Notes under the pieces: model-generated
Told to the model about the DNA's origin: nothing
The model's input: the letters and a program-made list of their open reading frames with translations, nothing else
The model's database searches: none
In this document: positions 41,249-49,829 of the stretch, piece by piece
Position numbering within the stretch: position 1 is the first letter of the stretch
Layout: the number at the start of each line of letters is the position of its first letter
Program-made: the position numbers and the translations under genes
Source: Lentibacillus persicus
GTDB taxonomy: Bacteria > Bacillota > Bacilli > Bacillales > Amphibacillaceae
NCBI RefSeq assembly: GCF_900112705.1
Contig: NZ_FOMR01000004.1
Span: 1 to 64,000 of the forward strand
Length of the DNA stretch: 64,000 nucleotides
Direction: 5' to 3'

Positions 41249-42031
41249 TTACTTACCCTGATAATCGGGTTTGCGCTTTTCTTTAAAAGCTTTTAGACCT
41301 TCCAACCGATCTTCTGTTGGAATTGTTTCTTTATAACATAAATGTTCAATCACCAATCCCGTATTTAAATCAGTGTCTGCCCCTTTGTTAATCGCCATTT
41401 TGGCCTGCCTGAGTGCAACAGGACCATTGCCGGCAATTTCCTGAGCCATATCTATTGCTTTTTCAAGGAGTTCTTCCAGTGATGTAACTTGTTCAACTAA
41501 TCCTAAAGAAAGAGCTTCATCTGATGCTACAGGCTTTGCTGTAAAAATAAGCCGTTTTGCCTTTCCTAATCCGATTAAGCGGCTCAAGCGTTGCGTTCCC
41601 CCTGCACCAGGAATGATTGCCAATGATGTTTCAGTCAGTCCCATCTTGACGTGAGCTGCAGTAATTCTAATATCACAGCCGAGGGCAAGTTCCAATCCGC
41701 CTCCGAATGCTGCTCCATTAATCGCAGCAATTACTGGCATATTCATATTTTCAATGGCTGTAATGGTGCGACCTATATAGTTTACTGTTTCAACAACCTG
41801 ATCTTGTGTCATATTTTTACGCTCTTTCAGGTCTGCTCCTGCACAAAATGCTTTTTCACCAGCAGCCGTTATAATTGTGCAGCGGATTGAAGAGTTTGCA
41901 TTAATCGTATTTACATGATCATTTAGTTCATCAAGAAGCGCTATTGACATTGCATTCATAGCTTCCGGTCTGTTGAGCGTTAAGATGGCAATATGGCCGT
42001 CTTTTATCTGCAAGTCTATTAATGCTGTCAC
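41249..42031 (-). CDS. yngF: enoyl-CoA hydratase / methylglutaconyl-CoA hydratase (YngF)
   Basis: A 260-residue crotonase. The oxyanion-hole motif AFCAGADLKE and the catalytic region GAAFGGGLELALGCDIRI, with both Glu positions (LTETSLAIIPGAGGTQRLSR, split LTETSLAI and PGAGGTQRL), are present. It hydrates an enoyl-CoA, probably methylglutaconyl-CoA. GTG 42031 is chosen since AAGGAGA (42045-42039) lies seven bases upstream and the length then equals B. subtilis YngF; the frame is open back to 42115. Unlike B. subtilis, no HMG-CoA lyase gene (yngG) stands before it. Confidence 0.88.
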   Translation of the reverse strand: MTALIDLQIKDGHIAILTLNRPEAMNAMSIALLDELNDHVNTINANSSIRCTIITAAGEKAFCAGADLKERKNMTQDQVVETVNYIGRTITAIENMNMPVIAAINGAAFGGGLELALGCDIRITAAHVKMGLTETSLAIIPGAGGTQRLSRLIGLGKAKRLIFTAKPVASDEALSLGLVEQVTSLEELLEKAIDMAQEIAGNGPVALRQAKMAINKGADTDLNTGLVIEHLCYKETIPTEDRLEGLKAFKEKRKPDYQGK

Positions 42032-42071
42032 TTGAATTCTCCTTCCCGGATATTTTTGATCCCGAGCCGTT

Positions 42072-42106
42072 AATTTTAGTTCCAGCCAATGACTGGAACT
42101 AAAATT
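42072..42106 (-). other. strong intercistronic hairpin where yngG would be expected
   Basis: A 14-bp perfect stem, AATTTTAGTTCCAG (42072-42085) and CTGGAACTAAAATT (42093-42106), loop of seven. No T run follows on the minus strand, so it is not a classical terminator. It lies in the 80-base gap between yngHB and yngF. Confidence 0.65.
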
Positions 42107-42111
42107 ATTTA

Positions 42112-42324
42112 TCATTCAACGATTGCTATGGTATCTCCTTCATTGACGAAATCACCTTCTGCGACCTTCAATTCTTTTACGGTGCCATCTTCTTCTGCCG
42201 GGATTGGTATTTCCATTTTCATTGATTCGAGGATAACAACATCCTGATCTTCTTCTACTTTGTCCCCTTCATTGACTGTTATTTTCCAAACATTTCCTGC
42301 CATTGATGCTTTAATTTCTGTCAT
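42112..42324 (-). CDS. yngHB: biotin carboxyl carrier protein (YngHB)
   Basis: A 70-residue biotinyl/lipoyl attachment domain with the biotin-Lys motif ESMKMEIPI and the hammerhead fold pattern (AGNVWKITVNEGDKVEEDQ; GTVKELKVAEGDFVNEGDT). It carries carboxybiotin between YngH and YngE. Length agrees with B. subtilis YngHB. AGGAGG precedes ATG 42324, and yngH ends 12 bases upstream. Confidence 0.92.
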   Translation of the reverse strand: MTEIKASMAGNVWKITVNEGDKVEEDQDVVILESMKMEIPIPAEEDGTVKELKVAEGDFVNEGDTIAIVE

Positions 42325-42336
42325 TGTAAAAACCTC

Positions 42337-43692
42337 CTAGTTTGTTTTAGCTGTAGACAAATAATGGTTATCAACGAACGCTGTTGTCGTTTCGCCGCTC
42401 TTAAATTTATCATGATCCAATACTTTCAAGAGCATCGGAATATTCGTTTTAATCCCTTCCACTTTATATTTCAATAATGCATTTTTCATCGATCGGATAG
42501 CTTCCGTCCGATCTTTTCCTTTTACAATCAGCTTTCCAATCATTGGATCGTAAAATGGCGTCACATCAAAATCTGCTGTCACTGCCACTTCATTGCGAAT
42601 GAATTCGCCTTCAGGTAGTTCAAATACTGAAATATGACCCGGCGAAGGGAAAAAGGTTTCGGGGTCTTCAGCATAAACACGTACTTCAATAGCGTGCCCA
42701 TCCATATCGACCCCTGATTGATCAATATCCAGTTCCTTTCCATTTGCGATACGAATTTGTTGTTCAACAATATCAACGCCGGTGATTTCCTCAGTCACGG
42801 GATGTTCAACCTGAATGCGCGTATTCATTTCCAGAAAGTAAAAGTTTTCATGCTCATCCACCAGAAATTCAATTGTGCCGGCACTTGTGTATCCAAGTGT
42901 TTCAGCTGCTTTTACTGCAGCCTCACCCATTTTTTTGCGGGTTTCTTTAGATATAAATGATGAAGGCGCTTCTTCAATTACTTTTTGGTTTCTTCTTTGT
43001 ATAGAGCATTCACGTTCAAATAAATGAATGGCGTTTCCATAATTATCAGCGAGCAATTGTATTTCGATATGTCTTGCATTTTCCAATTTCTTCTCCATGA
43101 ACATGGCACCATCGCCAAAGAAGGTGTGTGCTCGCTTGGAATTACTTTCAAATGCTTTTATGAGCTCAGCATCTGATTGCACGACCTGCATGCCAATACC
43201 ACCGCCGCCTGCAGAAGCTTTAAGCATTATCGGATAGCCTATGCTCCGGGCAATGGCGACTGCTTCATCAGTTGAAGCAACCGCACCATCTGTTCCGGGT
43301 ACGACAGGTACGCCAGCTTTCTTCATCGAATCTCTGGCTGCAATTTTACTGCCCATAATCTCCATAACCGTTGCTTTAGGCCCGATAAATTGAATACCAG
43401 CTTGTTCACATAATTCTACAAACTTGCTATTCTCGCTTAAAAATCCGTATCCCGGGTGGATGGCATCTGCATCTGTGTCTTTTGCAATCTCAATGATCTT
43501 TTCTGTGTTCAGATAGCTCTCCTGTACACGCGGCGGTCCCAACAAATAACTTTCGTCGGCCATTGACACAAAAGGAGCTTTTTGATCAGCCTCTGAATAG
43601 ACAGCTACCGTTTCAATACCTAATTGTTTACACGTCCGTATGACTCGTCCCGCAATTTCCCCCCGGTTGGCGATTAATATTTTTTTGATCAT
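42337..43692 (-). CDS. yngH: biotin carboxylase subunit (YngH)
   Basis: A 451-residue ATP-grasp enzyme that carboxylates biotin on YngHB. It starts MIKKILIANRGEIAGRVIRT, typical of biotin carboxylases. The ATP loop SAGGGGIGMQ, ERECSIQRRNQKVIEEAPS and the active-site FLEMNTRIQVEHPVTEEITG (exactly the family block) are intact. ATG 43692 follows GGGGGGAAAT; a frame open back to 43761 overlaps yngI and is ignored. It belongs to the leucine-type catabolic operon, not to fatty-acid AccC, judging by partners. Confidence 0.92.
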   Translation of the reverse strand: MIKKILIANRGEIAGRVIRTCKQLGIETVAVYSEADQKAPFVSMADESYLLGPPRVQESYLNTEKIIEIAKDTDADAIHPGYGFLSENSKFVELCEQAGIQFIGPKATVMEIMGSKIAARDSMKKAGVPVVPGTDGAVASTDEAVAIARSIGYPIMLKASAGGGGIGMQVVQSDAELIKAFESNSKRAHTFFGDGAMFMEKKLENARHIEIQLLADNYGNAIHLFERECSIQRRNQKVIEEAPSSFISKETRKKMGEAAVKAAETLGYTSAGTIEFLVDEHENFYFLEMNTRIQVEHPVTEEITGVDIVEQQIRIANGKELDIDQSGVDMDGHAIEVRVYAEDPETFFPSPGHISVFELPEGEFIRNEVAVTADFDVTPFYDPMIGKLIVKGKDRTEAIRSMKNALLKYKVEGIKTNIPMLLKVLDHDKFKSGETTTAFVDNHYLSTAKTN

Positions 43693-43702
43693 GATTTCCC
43701 CC

Positions 43703-45337
43703 CTAATTCGATACTTGAGCAACGGCTTCTTCCCGTAGTTTGAATTTCTGAACTTTGCCACTTGCGGTCATTGGATACTCGTCGGTAAATGCAATGTATT
43801 TTGGTATTTTGTGACGTGAAATATTTCCCTCACAAAATGCTCTGATATCAGATTCTGAGGTGTCAGCTTCATCTTTAAGAATAATCCACGCCATAAGTTC
43901 TTCCCCATATTTTTTATCTGGAACGCCAATTACCTGGACATCTTGGACATCGGGATGCTGATAAAGGAATTCTTCAATTTCCCGGGGATATATATTTTCA
44001 CCACCACGAATAATCATATCTTTCATCCGGCCGGTTATTTGAATGTACCCTTTCTCATCAATCACAGCCAAGTCCCCGGTGTGCAGCCATCCATCGCTGT
44101 CGATTGCTTCGTTTGTCGCTTCCTGATTATTATAATAACCCTTCATAACATGATAGCCTCGGGTACACAACTCACCGGGCACGCCAATTTCCTGTTCTTC
44201 ATCAGTTCCCGGTTTAATGATTTTAACTTCAACATTGGGATGGACTTTGCCCACTGTTGCTGCTTTTACTTCAGCTGGATCAGTCGTTCGCGTCTGAGTA
44301 ATAACCGGAGATGATTCAGTCTGACCATAAGCTATTGTGATTTCACTGGCTCCCATTTTATTCATAACATCATTCATCACTTCAATTGGGCATGTCGAAC
44401 CAGCCATAATGCCTGTTCGCAAATGCGAAAAATCATATTTTGAAAAATTAGGATGGTTGAGTTCGGCAATAAACATTGTCGGCACCCCGTGTAAACCTGT
44501 ACATTTTTCATCGGAAACAGCTTTCATCACTTTTTCAGGGTCAAATTGCTCTAAAAGCACCATCGTGGTCCCTTTGGAAACTGCTGCAAGTATACCTAGC
44601 ACACAGCCAAAGCAATGGAAAAACGGCACCGGAATACAAAGCCGGTCTTCATGGGTCAGCTCCATACAGTCAGCAATCTGATTACCGTTATTCACAATAT
44701 TATGATGCGTCAGCATAACGCCTTTGGGAAAACCAGTGGTCCCTGATGTGTATTGCATATTGATTGCATCATGAGGATCCAGCGATTGTTTGCGCTGTAT
44801 CAGTTCATCATCAGAAACCGATTTGCCTTTTTCGATTACCTCGTTCCAGGTATAAGCATTCGAGTAATCGCTATCACTTAACACAATAATATTTTTCAAA
44901 TACGGGAATTTTTCCGACTTCAGACTCCCTTTTCCGGCTTTATCAAATTCGGGACAAATCTGTCTCAGGATTTCGACATATGAAGTTCCTTTGAAGTTTT
45001 CTGCTAAAATAAGCGTTGTTGAGTCAGATTGTTTCAGCAAATATTCAAGTTCCTTGGCCTGGTAATTGGTGTTCACGGTAACGAGCACTGCCCCCATTTT
45101 GCCTGTTGCGAACTGGGACGTAATCCACTCGGGCTTATTGTCTGCCCAAATCGCCACATTTTCCCCTTTTTCAATACCCAAAGCCATAAATCCTTTTGCT
45201 GCATTATCCGCCATTTCATTGAATTCCTGATACGTCTTGCGCAAATTCAACTCAGGATATACGATCGCTTCACGATCCGGATACGACTGTACTTGCTTTT
45301 CCAGGATTTCGCCTACTGTAAGATTAAGTAGTGTCAT
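43703..45337 (-). CDS. yngI: acyl-CoA synthetase (YngI)
   Basis: A 544-residue AMP-forming acyl-CoA ligase. The AMP-binding motif YTSGTTGFPKGVMLTHHN, A5 YGQTESSP, A7 GWLHTGDLAVIDEKGYIQ and the C-terminal lysine motif GKVQKFKLRE are in order. It activates a carboxylic acid for the pathway, perhaps acetoacetate or branched acids; the substrate is not clear. It lies between yngJ and yngH as in B. subtilis. Confidence 0.9.
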   Translation of the reverse strand: MTLLNLTVGEILEKQVQSYPDREAIVYPELNLRKTYQEFNEMADNAAKGFMALGIEKGENVAIWADNKPEWITSQFATGKMGAVLVTVNTNYQAKELEYLLKQSDSTTLILAENFKGTSYVEILRQICPEFDKAGKGSLKSEKFPYLKNIIVLSDSDYSNAYTWNEVIEKGKSVSDDELIQRKQSLDPHDAINMQYTSGTTGFPKGVMLTHHNIVNNGNQIADCMELTHEDRLCIPVPFFHCFGCVLGILAAVSKGTTMVLLEQFDPEKVMKAVSDEKCTGLHGVPTMFIAELNHPNFSKYDFSHLRTGIMAGSTCPIEVMNDVMNKMGASEITIAYGQTESSPVITQTRTTDPAEVKAATVGKVHPNVEVKIIKPGTDEEQEIGVPGELCTRGYHVMKGYYNNQEATNEAIDSDGWLHTGDLAVIDEKGYIQITGRMKDMIIRGGENIYPREIEEFLYQHPDVQDVQVIGVPDKKYGEELMAWIILKDEADTSESDIRAFCEGNISRHKIPKYIAFTDEYPMTASGKVQKFKLREEAVAQVSN

Positions 45338-45368
45338 GAATCTTCTCCCCTCGTTTTTACACTATTTT

Positions 45369-46511
45369 TCAGCACCCCAATTGTCTTGCAATTACCATGC
45401 GTTGGACCTCGGATGTACCTTCTCCGATTTCAAGCAGTTTGGCATCCCGTAAAAATCGTTCGACTTCATACTCCCGCATATAACCGTAGCCCCCATGAAT
45501 TTGAACGGCTTGATTGGCAGCTCTGAAAGCTGTTTCTGTTGCATAAAGTTTCGCGTAAGCCGCTTCCTTTGAAAATGGTTTCTCGTTATCTTTCAGCCAG
45601 GCAGCTTTATAAACCATATTCCGGGCGAGCTCAACTTCCATAGCCATATCCGCCAATTTGAACTGGATAGCTTGAAAATCTGAAATTGGTTTACCAAATT
45701 GTTTACGTTCTTTCGCATAATTGAGCGCTTTATCAAGCGATCCCTGAGCAATCCCCAGTCCCAACGCTGCGATTGATATTCTGCCCCCGTCTAACGTATA
45801 CAAAAATTGATTGAAACCTTTTTGTGGATCGCCAAGCAAGTTTTTCTTAGGCACGCGGACATCGTTCAAAACAATCTCGGCTGTATCAGACCCGCGCACA
45901 CCCATCTTATCGTAATCACTGGTGATGGTAAGGCCTTCTGAATCTGTTGGCACAATGATCGCAGAGATAATATTTTTCCCTTTGTCATTTTTACCTGTTA
46001 CTGCTGTCACAATAATTGTTTTGGCATAGCTGGCATTGGTGATGAAACATTTCTCCCCATTGATTATATAATCCTCACCATCTTCAGTCGCTGTTGTCTT
46101 CGTACCTCCAGCATCTGAGCCGGCATTAGGTTCTGTCAGCCCGAAAGATCCCAGGGCATTCCCTTCTGCCATTGGTTTCAGAAATCTTTCTTTTTGCTCC
46201 TCTGTCCCAAAATAATAAATGGGACTGGCTCCAAGTGAAACCGTGGCTGCAAAGCTAAGTCCGGTGCTGCCACATACTTTTGCTACCTCTTCCACAGCAA
46301 GGGCATACGAGAGTGTATCACCGCCTGACCCGCCGTATTCTTCCGGGAAAGGAATACCTAAAATCCCTAGTTCACCCATCTTTTCAAAAATGTCGAGCGG
46401 AAATTCAGCATTCTTATCAATTTCAATTGCTCTCGGTTTGATTGTTTCCTGTGCGAAATCTCGAACCATTCGCTGTATCATGGCCTGCTCTTTGGTCAGT
46501 TCGAAATCCAT
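45369..46511 (-). CDS. yngJ: acyl-CoA dehydrogenase (YngJ, isovaleryl-CoA type)
   Basis: A 380-residue FAD enzyme that makes the first double bond in acyl-CoA. Family blocks [51 protein letters not shown] and [20 protein letters not shown] are all present. The isovaleryl-CoA preference is inferred from the carboxylase genes in the operon. It is the first enzyme gene of the operon, 32 bases from yngI, and its upstream gap holds an 18-base palindrome and a TATAAT. Confidence 0.92.
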   Translation of the reverse strand: MDFELTKEQAMIQRMVRDFAQETIKPRAIEIDKNAEFPLDIFEKMGELGILGIPFPEEYGGSGGDTLSYALAVEEVAKVCGSTGLSFAATVSLGASPIYYFGTEEQKERFLKPMAEGNALGSFGLTEPNAGSDAGGTKTTATEDGEDYIINGEKCFITNASYAKTIIVTAVTGKNDKGKNIISAIIVPTDSEGLTITSDYDKMGVRGSDTAEIVLNDVRVPKKNLLGDPQKGFNQFLYTLDGGRISIAALGLGIAQGSLDKALNYAKERKQFGKPISDFQAIQFKLADMAMEVELARNMVYKAAWLKDNEKPFSKEAAYAKLYATETAFRAANQAVQIHGGYGYMREYEVERFLRDAKLLEIGEGTSEVQRMVIARQLGC

Positions 46512-46531
46512 GAAAGGCCCCCTTTTTATTA

Positions 46532-46561
46532 AGACCGACTAGTTGGTCTGTTTTGATTATA
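46532..46561 (-). promoter_or_regulatory. TetR-type operator and -10 in front of yngJ
   Basis: The 18-base palindrome AGACCGACTAGTTGGTCT (46532-46549; 8 of 9 pairs match) lies seven bases downstream of a minus-strand TATAAT (46561-46556), so a bound repressor would cover the start point. The -35 region is poor. The gap is only 55 bases, between the TetR gene and yngJ. The TetR product as ligand is inferred. Confidence 0.65.
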
Positions 46562-46566
46562 AAAAA

Positions 46567-47205
46567 TTACTCTCCCAAGTCCTTTTTGACACTTTCAATC
46601 AATTGTTCACGATATGTAACCCCATTATTTGAATCCGGTTTCATAACTGCCCTTAAAATTAAATCAACATATATTGACCCGATTTCTTCTATACTCTTCG
46701 CCCCGGAATCTTTATACCATTTATACGTCCAATTAACCATCCCCAAAATTCCCATCGCTGTGATTTCTACTTGTAAATCATCGCGAAACACGCCTGTTTT
46801 CTTGCCCTCATGCACCGCGTTTATCATGATCTGTTTAAACTGATCGCGTTTTTTCTTGATACTTACTTCGTATTCCGGTTTCAGATAAATATTTTCCTGA
46901 TAAAATACCGAAATATGCGCTTTGTATATCCCAAATGTTTTTACGAAATCTTTAATAATCGCCTGCAGTTTTTTTATTGGATCAGAGTACGTGTCATTGG
47001 CAATAGTGGCTTTTTCGAGTGCATAGGTAATGAATTCATCATGAATCACAAACAGCAATTCATCTTTGGAAGTGAAATGGTGATAAAACCCCCCTTTGGA
47101 GGTACCTGTCTTTTCGACAATTTGATTGACTGTGACACCATGAAACCCATACTTTTCAAATAGAATTAATGACTGTTCGATAATTTGCTCTCGAAGTTGC
47201 GTTAT
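46567..47205 (-). CDS. TetR family regulator of the yng operon, apparent AUA start
   Basis: A TetR-type repressor of about 212 residues. The N-terminal DNA-binding domain is complete only if the frame starts far upstream of the first ATG/GTG/TTG: LREQIIEQSLILFEKYGF, then HGVTVNQIVEKTGTSKGGFY and HHFTSKDELL. Between the in-frame TGA (47220-47218) and TTG 47058, which is inside the domain end, there is no standard start. AAAGGAGGG (47218-47210) is set five bases (from GGAGG) before ATA 47205, the best candidate. The ligand-binding half is divergent, as usual. A lost ATG (mutation) is the other reading. Confidence 0.72.
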   Translation of the reverse strand: MTQLREQIIEQSLILFEKYGFHGVTVNQIVEKTGTSKGGFYHHFTSKDELLFVIHDEFITYALEKATIANDTYSDPIKKLQAIIKDFVKTFGIYKAHISVFYQENIYLKPEYEVSIKKKRDQFKQIMINAVHEGKKTGVFRDDLQVEITAMGILGMVNWTYKWYKDSGAKSIEEIGSIYVDLILRAVMKPDSNNGVTYREQLIESVKKDLGE

Positions 47206-47232
47206 AGAACCCTCCTTTCAAAATACACTTAT

Positions 47233-47260
47233 ACTATATCATATTTTTCTGAATTTACAA
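47233..47260 (-). promoter_or_regulatory. promoter of the TetR gene
   Basis: Minus-strand TTGTAA (47260-47255), a 16-base spacer and TATAGT (47238-47233). Predicted start near 47226 leaves about 20 bases of leader, consistent with the ribosome site and AUA at 47205. Confidence 0.6.
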
Positions 47261-47269
47261 AGAAAAAAT

Positions 47270-47312
47270 AATACAGACAGCAACTTCATAAGCGTACTGT
47301 CTGTATTCAGAT
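47270..47312 (-). terminator. terminator of parE-parC
   Basis: AATACAGACAG and CTGTCTGTATT (47307-47297 with 47280-47270) form an 11-bp stem with a 16-base loop, then ATTTTTTC on the minus strand. Confidence 0.8.
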
Positions 47313-47342
47313 TTTCATCCCTGGGATTGTCTGCGGGGATAC

Positions 47343-49793
47343 TTAGCTTTGGTCCCCATCAAAAGGTTTTTCATAAGCCGGTATTTTCCAAACTTCCGTC
47401 ACCTCTCCCTGATTATCACTGTCAATGAGGAAGGATCCATTGCTATAACGATCACTCACCGATAGTTCAAGCGGGAAGAAGCTGTGCAGCTCGTTATTAT
47501 GTGTTTTAAAACAGATTGTATCATTGTCGCTTACAGCATAAAGACCAACGAGACGATGTGCTTTATTTTTTAATTCTCTGAGCATAATCTGTCCTCGTTT
47601 GGCACGACTTGATTTCTCAAAGCTTTTAAGTTTCATTTGTTTAGCTGCACCCCGGTGAGTAACAACGACAATTGACGGTTCAGACCATTCATCGAACACC
47701 TGACCATTGACAACATATTCACCATCTTTGAGTTTTAGAGCTTTTACACCTACTGCACGCTGACCGACGACAGAGATTTCCGATTCATGATACCATAAAC
47801 CAGCTCCGGTGTTGGAACCTATAAACACATCTGAGTTTCCCTTCGTTTTATAAACACCGACTACTTCATCGTCATTTTTCAAGTTTAAAGCAACTAACGC
47901 TCTGGAGTAACGCTGTGCTTTGTACAGGGTAAGATTGCTTCGTTTGACCATCCCATTCCTGGTAAAGAAAATAAGATACGCATTTTCCTGAAATGAGCGT
48001 ACCGGAATGCTTTGGATAATTCGCTCATCCCGATCAATCGACACGAGATTGGAGATGTGCTGGCCGACATCCTTCCATCTGATGTCGGGCAATTCATGGA
48101 TCGGCAAATAAATATATTTTCCTTTGCTTGTAAACAACAGAACTTGATCAGTCGTATTTAATTCAAGCAAGGAAACCAGGTAATCATCATCCTTAATACC
48201 GGGATCGTCACCGTTGGAAGCGCCATATGATCTAAGGCTTGTACGCTTGACGTAACCGTCTCTTGTTACAGAGACCACCACATCTTCACTTGCCACAGTT
48301 ACTTCAATATCGATTGTTAACGCCTCAATTTCATTTTCAATCACTGTTTGTCGTTCGTCAGAGAACGCTCGTTTCACCGCTCTCAGTTCTTTTTTAATAT
48401 GTTGAAACAGTTTCCTATCACTTGAGAGCAATGTTTCCAATTGGTCTATCTGCTTTTCCAGTTCACTCGCTTCCCTCTCAAGTGCTGTAACGTCTGTATT
48501 GGTCAATCGGTATAATTGGAGTGTCACGATAGCTTCTGCTTGTGCTTCAGAAAACGCATAAGCGTGAATGATTCGCTTTTTGGCATCTTGTTTATCTTTG
48601 GAAGCACGAATGGTTGCTATCAGTTCATCTAATATGGAAACAGCTTTGATAAGACCTTCAACAATGTGCGACCTTTTCTTTGCTTTATTCAGATCAAACA
48701 CCGTTTGCCGGGTAACAACGTCTTTTTGGTGAGCAATGTAGGAATCAAGAATCTGAGGTAATGACAACTGTTTAGGTGTCTTATCTTTAATCGCTACCAT
48801 GTTAAAGTTATAAGTTACTTGCAAATCAGAGTTCTTATACAAATACTTTAATACACCTTCACTGCTCGCACCTTTCTTCAGTTCAATAACAACACGAAGC
48901 CCTGTGCGGTCTGTTTCATCACGCACTTCGGCGATACCTTCCACCTTTTTATCAATCCGCATTTCATCAATTTTTTTGACCATGTTAGCTTTGTTCACGT
49001 CATATGGAATTTCATCGATCACAATCTGTTGCCTGCCGCCGCGAATATCCTCAATAAATGCTCTTCCGCGAACGACAATTCTTCCTTTTCCGGTTTCATA
49101 TGCTTTTCGAATACCATCAATACCTTGTATAGTTCCACCTGTCGGAAAATCAGGTCCTTTTATTACTTGCATAAGTTCATCAACTGTAACTGCTGGTTTA
49201 TCAATTTTTTTAATGACCGCATCTATAACTTCAGCAAGATTGTGTGGTGGTATATCTGTCGCATAACCGGCCGAAATGCCCGTTGATCCATTTACAAGCA
49301 AATTCGGGTATTTAGCAGGAAGAACAACAGGTTCGTTGATCGTATCATCAAAATTTGGGACCCAATCAACTGTTTCTTTATTAATATCCCGAAGCAGTTC
49401 AGAGGCGATTTTTGATAATCTTGCTTCAGTATAACGCATAGCAGCCGGTGGATCCCCATCAATACTGCCATTGTTTCCATGCATTTCAACGAGGCTGTTG
49501 CGAACTTTCCACTCCTGACTCAGCCGTACCATGGCATCGTAAACCGACGTGTCACCATGGGGGTGATAATTCCCGATCACTGTACCAACTGTTTTGGCTG
49601 ATTTTCGGAAATTTTTATCATACGTATTATTTTCTTCATTCATAGCATAAAGAATTCTTCGCTGAACAGGTTTGAGCCCGTCACGGGCATCCGGGAGCGC
49701 CCTTTCCTGAATGATATATTTACTGTATCTTCCAAACCTGTCACCCAGGACCTCTTCAAGTGGAAGATCCAAAAAATTCTCAGCTTCTGCCAA
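47343..49793 (-). CDS. parC: DNA topoisomerase IV subunit A
   Basis: The DNA-cutting subunit of the decatenase that separates sister chromosomes. The 816-residue protein has the catalytic Tyr121 (AMRYTEARLS), a full-length N-terminal breakage domain and a beta-pinwheel C-terminal half. In the quinolone region (HPHGDTSVYDAMVRL, from residue 77) Thr82 and Asp86 occupy the places of S. aureus GrlA Ser80 and Glu84. TTG 49793 is the start after a run of G (49801-49806). It follows parE after 36 bases. Confidence 0.95.
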   Translation of the reverse strand: MAEAENFLDLPLEEVLGDRFGRYSKYIIQERALPDARDGLKPVQRRILYAMNEENNTYDKNFRKSAKTVGTVIGNYHPHGDTSVYDAMVRLSQEWKVRNSLVEMHGNNGSIDGDPPAAMRYTEARLSKIASELLRDINKETVDWVPNFDDTINEPVVLPAKYPNLLVNGSTGISAGYATDIPPHNLAEVIDAVIKKIDKPAVTVDELMQVIKGPDFPTGGTIQGIDGIRKAYETGKGRIVVRGRAFIEDIRGGRQQIVIDEIPYDVNKANMVKKIDEMRIDKKVEGIAEVRDETDRTGLRVVIELKKGASSEGVLKYLYKNSDLQVTYNFNMVAIKDKTPKQLSLPQILDSYIAHQKDVVTRQTVFDLNKAKKRSHIVEGLIKAVSILDELIATIRASKDKQDAKKRIIHAYAFSEAQAEAIVTLQLYRLTNTDVTALEREASELEKQIDQLETLLSSDRKLFQHIKKELRAVKRAFSDERQTVIENEIEALTIDIEVTVASEDVVVSVTRDGYVKRTSLRSYGASNGDDPGIKDDDYLVSLLELNTTDQVLLFTSKGKYIYLPIHELPDIRWKDVGQHISNLVSIDRDERIIQSIPVRSFQENAYLIFFTRNGMVKRSNLTLYKAQRYSRALVALNLKNDDEVVGVYKTKGNSDVFIGSNTGAGLWYHESEISVVGQRAVGVKALKLKDGEYVVNGQVFDEWSEPSIVVVTHRGAAKQMKLKSFEKSSRAKRGQIMLRELKNKAHRLVGLYAVSDNDTICFKTHNNELHSFFPLELSVSDRYSNGSFLIDSDNQGEVTEVWKIPAYEKPFDGDQS

Positions 49794-49829
49794 GCCAATC
49801 CCCCCTAAAACAATGTTACTGTGCTTTAC

